From Cymodocea nodosa (lineage: Eukaryota > Streptophyta > Magnoliopsida > Alismatales > Cymodoceaceae): 64,000 nucleotides of DNA. The translations under genes were made by a program, and so were the position numbers. Below, in pieces: positions 54,955 to 64,000 of this stretch. Position 1 is the first letter of the stretch, and every line of letters begins with the position of its first letter. The notes under the pieces were generated by a model. The model made no database searches and was not told the origin of the DNA. It was given only the letters and a program-made list of their open reading frames with translations. The stretch lies in NCBI GenBank assembly GCA_036874045.1, contig CM072347.1:1738501-1802500 (forward strand), read 5' to 3'.

Positions 54955-57090
54955 ATCAAAAAATTCACTTCACACCAATAATTTTTTTTTCATTTGGAGG
55001 AGTTTGTAACTCCCATATGCCATTCTTTTCGATAGAATTCATCTCCTCTACCATAGCCTTCTTTCAATGAGGAAAGTTTAGAGCTTGTTCAACTGAAGTA
55101 GGCTCATTTTGAGCTAGATTTGAATACAAATATAACTTAGAAAGCAATCTGGTTCCACGGGTTGGGGTGCGATCAAGTTCACCAAAGTGATCTTCTGTAG
55201 CATCCATGTCAACATCAGTTTCAAGAACATTTTCTAAGATGGTAGGTTCTTGAATTACATGCTACCTTCTAGGATTTTCAGATGAATTTTGAGAATCAAA
55301 AGCTTTATTCTAATCCCAAGATGAATTTTTATCAAACTAAACATCTCTAGAAGTGATTACTTTGTTGGTAGATGGTAGATAAATTCTATAGGCCTTGGTA
55401 AATGAACTATAGCCAATAAAAACTCCTAGTGTAGCTCTTGGTTCTAATTCATCAATTTAACATGTGGTATATGAGCATGACGTAGACAATCAAAGATTTT
55501 TATATGCTTTAAAGAAGGTTTATAACCAAATTAGACTTCAAAAGGGGTTCCTTCATGTAAGACCATTGAAGGCAATCTATTTTAAATATATACTATAGTA
55601 GAGCAACCCTCAGCCCAAAAATGTTTTGGTATACCATTATCAAACATCAAACACCTAGCGATATCTAGAGTGGTTCTATTTCTCCTTTCACTCACCCCAT
55701 TTTGCTGGGGAGTGTAAGGAGTAGTAAATTGGTGTCAATTCTAGATTCATAACACATGTTCGAAAATTCCCTACTAGTTTTATCAATTCTTACTGATTTT
55801 ATATGATGACCAGTTTGATTTTCAACAAGCTTTTTGAACTTTTGAAAATAAAGAGGAACTTTAGATTTATGTTTAAGAAAATAAATCCAACTATACATTA
55901 TAAAGTCATCAATAAAGAGAATATAATATAAATTTCCATTGAGTCAAGGGGCACTCATAGGTCCAACCAAATCTAAATGAATCAACTACAACCTTTCTGT
56001 AGCCCTCCAATTAGAAGAGGTGAAGCTCTTTCTGCAAGTCTTTCCTATTTCACATGCCTTGCAGATTGAGTACACTTTTCTGAGAATAGATAGTATAGCA
56101 ATGGAATTTTTATTGCTGAATTTTAATAATCGATCAATGTGGCAATGCCTTAGTCTCTTATGCCACAGAATAGTGGTAGCATCATCTTGGCAGTAGGAGC
56201 CTTTATAATATTCTTCAAGACTAAACAGAAAGTTGTGCCTATGTTTCTTCACCCTAAACAACTCTTTTCCAGGATCTTCAACCAAGAAATATGGATTATT
56301 AAATATAAGTCTAAGACCACTCTCCATTAATTGACCAACACTTAATAGATTTTGGTTGAGGGCAAGCACATACAATACATTAGGAAGGATTCTAGGACCA
56401 ATAGGAGTGGAGAATCTAATATCTCCCTTGCCTTCAGCAACCATGTAGCTTCCATCACCTATCCATACAATTGAATGTAGTGGTTTTAAGTGGATGAATA
56501 AACATCTATCAGAGGTCAATATGTTTAGAACAACCCCTGTCTATCATTTAATCATCAAGAGATGACTGAATTTTTCTGGTTGTGACATTAAAAAATGCTT
56601 GTCCTCCTGTTTTTCAATCTGTTGCACTTTTGCATCCTTCTTTTGCATATCACAGCTTCATGCCCGATCTAGTTGCATTTAGTGCATTTTGCATCGAGCC
56701 TTCTCCAACATTTGAAGGGAGGATGTCCCTTCTTCCCACAATGTTTACATGGAGGGTAATCTTTCTTTTATTTTACTCCTTTGCCTAAGTTCCCTTCTTG
56801 TCCAAAAGTGTGATCTTCTTGGCCTTTTGGACCCTTCTACATGATTTTCTATGTTCTGATACCAGTTGTAGTAATTAGGACCATAGAATTAGGATTTTGG
56901 TGAGAAGTAAATGGAAGATCAAGGAAAATGAAGTCTATGATCAGAACTTTGAAGAACTGCTAGCCTTTTTCCCTATATATTTTGATAGATAGATATTTAT
57001 GGTCTATGTGAATACCCAAGGCATTATATAGCCTCTTACAATCAGTTACAACCCACTAAACACACTCAAGACACATTCAGGATGTGTATT
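54955..57090 (-). mobile_element. Copia gag-pol 5' half with 5' LTR, opposite orientation
   Basis: Minus-strand order from the right: a putative 5' LTR (56869-57090) with a GCTATATAATGCCTTGG box; TGGTATCAGAACATAG, matching the initiator-tRNA primer-binding site, at about 56851-56866; two CCHC knuckles (CKHCGKKGHPPFKC and CTKCN-stop-IGHEAVIC). A GAG-pre-integrase domain follows in 55986-56519 (IVWIGDGSYMVAEGKGD, NVLYVLALNQNLLSVGQL, LWHKRLRHCHIDRLL), then integrase (YSWIYFLKHKSKVPLYF) and TPSKMG at 55692. The start of RT (EEMNSIEKNGIWELQTP) ends near 54960. It is broken by stops and truncated where it meets the 3' LTR of the plus-strand Copia. The two LTRs differ, so these are two elements. Confidence 0.85.
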
Positions 57091-57536
57091 ACGTGTAGTT
57101 CTAGACCAAGTCAATAACTAAAAATTGAAATAACAGTAACAAAAGAAAAAACACGATCACCTAAAGCATAATTTTATATACACATAATTTGGACGTAGGA
57201 CTAAAGCAATAAAGCCAACAATACCCAATTTAGATGCATCCATGAAATTTGTGTAGAAACTTGATATATGGTGGAACTGGAATTGTTTCCGTTAATCAAA
57301 ATAATGTTTCTGTTTATAAAGGTTATGTAAAGAAAATAAACATAACTTAAGCAATGTTGGATTAAATCCATGTACAACACACGTAATATCATAAAATCCT
57401 AAGTATTTGGATATGGTAAAAATTAATGGCCATCAAGATACTGATATTCTATACATTCAATTTGATTGACACAACCAAACTTGAAAAAAAATAATAGTGA
57501 TGAAAGTGAGGTATTCATAGAGTCACAAAGGCATAC
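57091..57536. other. Intronic or intergenic DNA, nothing recognised
   Basis: Between the minus-strand Copia LTR and LRR exon 13 of copy E. LRR exons 14 and 15, expected here, are missing. Confidence 0.4.
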
Positions 57537-59528
57537 ATATTGGAAAGAGATGCACTTTTCTGATCGATCAAACTCCCAGATATGCCGTTATCTCCCAAGT
57601 ACCTAACAAAACAAGACAAAATGATATGAAATGTCTATAGAGTTTGGACTTAAATGCCAAGGTTTTAGGTTTCTCACAGGTTTTTAAGTTTTTCCAAGTT
57701 GAAAAGTGATGCTGGCAGCTGGCCCCTTATATTATTGAAGCTCATATCCCTATATGGTTGAAAATGAAGAAAAAAGTAATTTTTAACAAAACTTAGGGTA
57801 GCAGAGGAGGCATTGAATACTGATAGATAATATTTACTTAAAAATATTTCAACTTCTTATACTGTCCAATATTTGATGGAAATACATCAGAGATCATGCA
57901 ATCCCTTAAAAACCTTTGCAAGCATACATCATATAGCAGCATCATGTCATTGTAGAAATCTCAAAACTTAGTAAAGGTTATGTTCTATTTTATGATATCT
58001 TACAAGGTATTCAAAGATGTCATATTCCTTATGAGCATCAAAGATGAGTTCACATTTGATATATCACCCAAACGCCTACATGATTCACAGGAAAGACTTG
58101 TCAATGAAAAAATTAAATTGAGAAAACATTGAAATGAATGAAAGCAAGTGGGGAACAACTCACAAGTCCTGCATCTGGACGAGATTATTGAAACTTGAGG
58201 GAATTGGACCAATAAATGAGTTCCCCTGTAGCCTCTTGTGCATAGGAATTTCGTAACAAATATCAATCACAAAAAAAATTGGAGAAATAGGAAACAGAAG
58301 AGTGTTGTTTGCTATCATCTTACAATTTTGTAAGTGTTGTTATATTTCCAATAAATTCTGGTACTTTTCCACCAAAATTATTGTCAGATGCCCACCTTCA
58401 AGTACAAAAATACATGATTATGCCATAATATTTTTATTTTGTGGATTCTAACCTGATTTAAGACAAAATGTAGAAAAAATTACAGGATCTTCAACTTCTG
58501 GAGGTTCACCAAGGTCTCAGGAATGTGCCCACTAAGTCCACTACTATCCACATACCTAAAAAGAGAAAAACCAGTAGGAACATGAATAAGTTTTGTATTA
58601 TATGTTCCATAAAGTTGTAGTAACGTGTGTCAATTACATTTTTTCTAGACTTGTCAAATTTCCAAGCTCTGGTGGTAGTGGACCACTAAAATTATTCCCT
58701 AATCCCATGTCCCTGGAGATTGCAACATATCCATTATATGAATACATGTAAAAGAAGTAGTAACAAATAAATTACTTAGTGAAGCACTAAAAATCTTTTT
58801 AAATTGGAAGGATGGATATCCCACAGGTGTTTAAGTTTTCTTAGGTTACCAAGCTCCTTTGGAATGGGTCCTGAGAGTAGATTGTTATAGACATCCCTGA
58901 CGTGACAGGATTCGAGATGACAAAAAAGAAACAAAACAAACATCAACATTTATTTTGAAACAAGCAAGCCAAGTTAATTGATTTTTAAACATACAACTCT
59001 TCCATATATGAAAAGCTTCCGATGAATGCTGGTAGGGGGCCTGTTAAGTAATTTCCATTGATTTTCCTGCAATAGAGAAGAATCATAATGAGATTCGAAC
59101 TAGATCTTCGAACAAACTTTTCATAGATTCTCAAATATGAACGCCTCTTCCACAGTTTTTTTTTTTCTTTTCACTTGGTTAGTTTTCTGCCAATAAAAAT
59201 AGAAATTTATGAGAATTCAGTCATGTTTTTGAATCAAGAAGCTCAAGGTTCCATAATTTTTGCTAGAACTTTATTAAAGTAAAGATGATTTAGTCGAAAA
59301 ACAAACAAGCAGAGAAATATAGTTGGAATTTACTTTCTTGAAAGTATGAACTAGAATGTATCAACACAAACTTGTATAAGACTGGTATTCAATAAGATTC
59401 TCTCTGTTTCAATGTCCTACAATTAATTGCTGAGTTGCACAAAAAGTAGAACTCACAGAGTTTTTAGAAATTTTAGATATCGAAGCTCATCTGGAATTGT
59501 TCCAACCATCCGCAATTTAGTTGCTCTT
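57537..59528 (-). pseudogene. Copy E: LRR region of a receptor-like kinase
   Basis: Exons 13 to 3: 57537-57602, 57678-57749, 57842-57913, 58004-58075, 58164-58235, 58324-58395, 58484-58555, 58638-58712, 58825-58896, 58995-59066, 59457-59528. Each gives one LRR (for example LRATKLRMVGTIPDEL; LDVYNNLLSGPIPKEL; LWASDNNFGGKVPEF). It is clearly more diverged from B and C than these are from each other. Two splice sites are lost: the exon 11 donor reads TTAAGT (57836-57841) and the exon 9 acceptor reads AA (58236-58237). The signal-peptide and cap exons are not found in 59529-60194, and exons 14-24 are not contiguous. It probably belonged with copy D before the Copia insertions, although D is much closer to B than E is. 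Confidence 0.85.
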
Positions 59529-60194
59529 CTGAAAAGGAAATGATAATGCCGTAAGTAACAAGATCAAAAGAAAACGAAAATAAAAAGAATGCACTTTTTT
59601 AATATCCTGTAATATTTACGCACTATATAATAATTATTAGCGATCTTTTTGTTTTCCTTGCTTATGAAAATTCAACTATTGATTGTGTCAAAAGTGTTCC
59701 TGAATCCCTCTTTCCAGCGTCAGAACAACTATAATCCAAGACATCTAATACCTGAAATGTGCACGGTCACCTACTATCAAAGTATATGTGAGAAATAGAA
59801 CAAGCATATTGTATCCCTTTTTATGGAAATGAGGAAAGGAAGTTGGGCCCCTAAAACTTACAACCTCATTTATCTTGGATGGTAGCTCTGAGAATCCAAC
59901 CACTCAAGCACCTCTACATGCTGAGAATTTTAAGAATCCGTTCAAATGAAACTTCACATGTATAAACATGAATTTCAAAAAATTGCATTGTGTTAGGCAG
60001 GTAAAGTTTGATTTTGAATGAGGCAAGTGAATGGTTGGTATGAAATAAACTTCTCCTCAACAAAAGGTATATTGGGTGGAAGCAAAAACACAGACAATTT
60101 GCCTGCATGTATGGATGGAAGCTTGATTTTACTTAATCCCATGCAATGTGGAAGACCACATCGGAAATGATTTCTAATGTATATAAAACCTAAT
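59529..60194. other. Non-coding, nothing recognised
   Basis: Exons 2 and 1 of copy E should lie here but no matching codons (cap motif around WNISSTMS, or a signal peptide) are visible. A 64-codon minus frame at 59914-60108 has no recognisable domain. Confidence 0.4.
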
Positions 60195-60690
60195 CTAAGG
60201 TGGAAGAGATTGGTATACAGGTTTTACAAATGAAAAAGAAAGAGTGCACATCATATAAGAATGGGTGAAGAAGCATGTCATCCCCACTTCTTTGGCAATG
60301 TCGGTTGTAGGCAAGATGCCTCCTCCATAAGTAACGGAAGCAGAGATGGTGGGCATCATCTTTTCGAGCTTGTCGAAATACCAGTCCGACATGTAGGCTT
60401 GTTTGATGGGGATTTCTCTAAGCTCGACATCGCCCACAAGCATCACCACCACACGAGACATGGATGGGAGAAGGATTGGATTGCGAACCTCTTCTTCCTC
60501 GTAAGACGAACGTGTTGGGTTTATCAACTCCATGTCGCGGTCCTCCTCGTGGAGTCGCAGGCCTTCAACGAAGACGTCCAAGTGTTGTATACATCAGTAC
60601 TTAGATATTGGTATTGGCATCACTTTTGTATGTCATACAAGTCCATGCAACGTACCTGTTCCAGGAGATAAAACTTCTCTTCCTTCTCAT
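60195..60690 (-). pseudogene. Stray duplicate of a kinase tail (exons 23 end and 24)
   Basis: A GC-rich minus-strand fragment close to the end of copy F. 60656-60685 matches the last codons of exon 23 (EEKFYLLE, then a GT donor). 60195-60570 matches exon 24: HEEDRDMELINP, SYEEEEV, LLPSMSRVVVMLVGD, EIPIKQAYMSDWYFDKLE. Relative to F about twelve residues around VAFLCTQLN are deleted, one base is missing at the exon start, and the reading frame runs past the F stop. Only about 240 nt separate it from the F stop codon. It is the leftover 3' end of another copy, or a local tandem duplication of the F tail. Confidence 0.8.
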
Positions 60691-60929
60691 GAACTGGTAA
60701 TTAAGTTAGAGAAAATGTGATAATAAACCAAAGTCTCAACATATCTACGTTCAGGAGAAGTAAACGAACATTCATGTTCCAATGGCTTTTGTCGTAAAAC
60801 AAGCATTACAATTTTTATGATGTTTAACGAAAAGACCGAATACAGTGAGTGAGCAGGAAGTCTGGTAAGTAAAGACTTGGGAATCGAATGGTAAAGGTAC
60901 ATAACGATGAGACGTAATTCTTAGCATTC
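60691..60929. other. 3' flank of copy F
   Basis: Short AT-rich spacer between the F stop codon and the stray kinase tail. It is unlike the 3' flanks shared by A, B and C, which fits the different origin of the F kinase end. Confidence 0.4.
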
Positions 60930-63900
60930 TCATCTCCCCCCTTCTTTATAAAGGTCGGTTGTGGACCGAGTGCCTCCTCCATAAGCGACGGAAGCGGAGC
61001 TGGTATTGGCCATTCCTTCAAGGTTGTCGAAATACCATTCTGACAGGTGGGTTGGTTTGGAGGGGATTTCTCCAAGCTCGGCGTCGCCCACAAGCATCGC
61101 CACCACACGAGACATGGATGGGCGGAGAAGTGGGTTGAGTTGGGTGCACAAGAAAGCAACCCCCATCACCCTGTGAACCTCTTCTTCCTCATAAGAAGAA
61201 AACCTTGGGTCTATCAGCTCCATGTCGCGGTCTTCCTCATGGAGTTGCCAAGCCTTCGATCAACAAAAGTACAAGTGTTGTGAGGGCATCACTACTTATA
61301 TTGGTGGTTTTGACATGACTATATGTATACATGTATATGTGTGTGTGTAACATACCCATTCCAGGAGATACTTCCTCTCTTCGTCCAAGTCGGTGTTGGT
61401 GCTCGCCCTCCCACTTACGATCTCGAGGGCAACAACCCCGAATGCGTAGACGTCGGCCTTTTCCGTCAGATGTCCTCTCATTGCATACTCCGGTGCGACG
61501 TAACCGCTGCAATGGAAATCCATGTAGGTGGTGGTCGATTGATTAAATAATTAGAAGGTCGATTGAATTTAATCATATATTAGATGCGTACACAGTGCCA
61601 GCAACCCTAGTGCTGATGTGGGTCATGCGATCGTCAAAGAGCTTGGCGAGGCCGAAGTCGGATATCTTGGGGTTGAGGTCGGCGTCCAGGAGAATGTTGC
61701 TGGCCTTGATGTCCTTGTGGATGATGCGAACGTTGGATTCCTCGTGGAGATAAGCCAGACCCCTGGCTGTGTCTAAGCAGATCCTGAAACGCGTTGCCCA
61801 ATCCAGGTGCAAACTATCCTTACCTGCGCCCACAAAAACAGCAGCTTTTTTGTTTTAATTTTAGTATCTTCCTATCAGATAATACTCTACAAGCGTTTCT
61901 CCAATTTATCCATTTTAATTTAATCCTCTATAATTTCGAAGTACAGGAGTAGCATAGTGGTGATTAATGGTTGTGATGAATTTCTACCATCCTAGAAAAG
62001 GCTAGCAATTGGAGTATGTATGTCTTTGGCTACATACCCAAAAGAAATCTATTAAGACTCCCATTTTTCAGGTATTCGTAGACTAAGAGCATCCTGTTTT
62101 CTTCAAAGCAGCAGCCAAGCAATTTCACAAGATTTCGATGTTTCACTGCTGATATGGTAGCGACCTCAGTGACAAACTATTTTTTCCCTTGAAGTGAGGA
62201 TGTTGAGAGTTGCTTCACAGCTACTGGGGTTCCATCATTAAGTATGCCCTAAAAAAAATGGCACATCCTCACGTGAACAAGAAATTTTTTTAGATCATGG
62301 TAGTCAAACTCCATGAAAACAATATGAAAATGGAAACTATGAAGATTAAATATCAACTTAATTTACAATGTTTAATTTAGCAGATTGCTATGTAACTTAA
62401 AAACTTGCAAAATGATTCTCACAGATAGAAGTGAATAATTAATTTGAAGTAGTGTAAATAATTAAATAAAGTTTACTTGTTTATGTAAGAATCAATGGAT
62501 TCATCCATGTGCATGAAATTGGAACAAAGAGAAATGATTCATATAAAACAAGTACAGATGTTGTCCAAAGTGGCACCACATTAATTATAAAATCCAGTTA
62601 TACAAGTTATTCTAATAAGCCTGCATATTTCAAATGATAGAAATTCAACATATAATTAAAATGTTTAAGAAATCCAAGATTCAGAACAATTTGTGTTAGA
62701 TTTGTATTGAGTTTTTCTATAATGGCAATGCTTGTGCCTACATTCAGGTCTAGGTCTATTGACTGTCAATGATTTGTATTGACTCTTTATTGACAAAACT
62801 CACTTTGATAAGGTTATCAATACTTTGAAATTTAATTGGAGATGCATGACTAATTGGTAACATCAACATGTGCATATGGTTAGCATCCACTTTCTAGGAT
62901 ATAGCAACCAAATAGCCTAGAAATTTTATGCTACAAGTGAACTTATGATCTTTTGATGCAATATGCTCAAAAAGCTAGTCCATAAAATATAGTTAGAGTT
63001 TTGATAACAATTTCTACATTGGAATTTTTAAGGTTACCTTTTATTATGTGAATTCCTCTTTGAACTAAACTAGGATATGAGTATTTGTAAGTAGCAAATC
63101 AGTAAGAAATGGGATCAAGGGAGGTGCAAAATTCAAACATGCAATTTGATGGTCCTAAGAGTAATTGATCACATTTTTGTTATAAGAATCACCTTAAAGA
63201 CGGTTCCAAATCCTCCTGCACCGAGTTTACTTGCTTCATTAAAGTTTTTTGTAGCACTTTTCAATTCAGCATAGCTGAAACAATTTGGAACTGTAGCCAA
63301 TCCATGTAGTTCTGCATTTTCAGGAAAACCATATCAAGCTGAAGCTAACACATTGCAATGAACATCTTTGTGTACATGTCAAACCACATCAACTAAAAAT
63401 ATTTTATTTAGCATCATCAAGAATTACCTTCGTCCTCATCCATATTTAGTTGCCTCTTTCGTCTCCGTATACAAACTCCAATAACACACAGTGAGAAAAG
63501 AGATACAATACCCACTGTAATTCCAACAATTAAGGCGGTTTTCTTCCTCGTGGAGGTATCATTTGGTGGCTTGTTGCTAACAGATGGTTTGAAATCTGAA
63601 AAAAGAACATAGTCCTTACATTTTGACTAAAGACTAAACCAATCATTCTTGTGAAAAAATTGCATAACCCAATAAAAATGTAAACAAGTTCTGGATATCA
63701 CCAACTCAGCATACCTGGGGTAACACTAATGGCTGATATTAATGGTCCATAGTAACCTTGTGTGGGAAGACAACAAGTACCCTTTCCTGCCCAAAAGAAG
63801 TGGATTTCAAGAAAATTATTGATGACCCTAGCTTTGTATTGCCTCTTGATTGCTCTGAAGGGAACTCCACCAGCTTCCTTTTTAATATCGAAGTCTCTAA

Positions 63901-64000
63901 CCATGAGATTCCCCTAGAGCATTATAGCAAGAAAAGTTATAATATGCGTAAGAAATTCACTCTTATTGGTTTAAAATTTAAGTAGTACATGACTAGCAAG
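60930..64000 (-). pseudogene. Copy F: 3' half of a chimeric LRR-malectin receptor-like kinase, with an amber codon
   Basis: Exons 24 to 18: 60930-61253, 61356-61506, 61592-61823, 62038-62248, 63193-63311, 63428-63595, 63715-63913; exon 17 and upstream lie beyond the window. Exon sizes and phases fit the family. Exons 18-21 are A/C-like (GNLMVRDFDIKKEAGG; IALIVG-type helix; GAGGFGTVFK; VAVK). Exons 22-24 are GC-rich and of another subtype: [50 protein letters not shown]. Exon 21 has TAG at 62177-62179, the very codon that is TAG in C. The catalytic loop reads IIHKDIK, Lys for the usual Arg of HRD. The tail ends TTDLYKEGGR. A full-length product is excluded unless the amber is read through. Confidence 0.85.

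Overview
The window is nuclear DNA of a flowering plant. Genes are split by GT-AG introns, intergenic DNA is AT-rich, and plant retrotransposons (Copia, L1-like LINE, RTE-like LINE), a hAT transposase and small TIR elements are present. The species cannot be named from the sequence.

The dominant content is a decaying tandem cluster of LRR-malectin receptor-like kinases (the LRR-RLK VIII-2 type, like Arabidopsis At1g56130/At1g56140), all on the minus strand. The ancestral gene model has 24 coding exons: signal peptide, N-terminal cap, ten exons of exactly 72 nt (about one LRR each), short LRR exons, a 380-nt plus 199-nt malectin pair, a transmembrane exon and five kinase exons. I rebuilt it from splice sites and phase. 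Copies from low to high coordinate: remnant Z (1.67-2.79 kb); A (4.3-14.6 kb, 5'-truncated, TGA in malectin); a malectin scrap (16.6-17.05 kb); B (19.38-28.91 kb, the only copy with all exons open, 1038 codons, but with one lost splice donor); C (39.68-52.01 kb, all 24 exons recognisable, two nonsense codons); D (52.67-54.06 kb, malectin and membrane exons only); E (57.54-59.53 kb, LRR exons only); a stray kinase tail (60.2-60.7 kb); F (60.93 kb to the window edge, kinase half of a further copy). The far left holds the last exon of an APC11-like RING-H2 gene on the plus strand (771-887).

Between and inside the copies lie: palindromic TTCGGTCGAACCGAA-type repeats and an adjoining hairpin minisatellite (3.1-4.0 kb and again 32.6-34.2 kb); two LINE fragments inside intron 17 of A; Copia fragments at 30.7-32.6, 48.1-51.0 and 54.1-57.1 kb; a hAT transposase relic (35.8-37.1 kb); a TIR element with a clean empty site in the paralogue (47.39-47.84 kb); and a tRNA-related SINE-like piece in the C promoter.

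The cluster behaves as a set of interchangeable modules. B carries a D-like malectin-membrane-juxtamembrane block (exons 15-20) between C-like LRR exons and A/C-like kinase exons. F joins A-like exons to a GC-rich kinase C-lobe with HKD in place of HRD. C and F share an amber codon at the same kinase position. I see no unknown enzyme system or operon-like system; the interest lies in the birth, death and mosaic recombination of an immune-type receptor family. All homology statements come from reading the sequence by eye; no searches or alignments were run.
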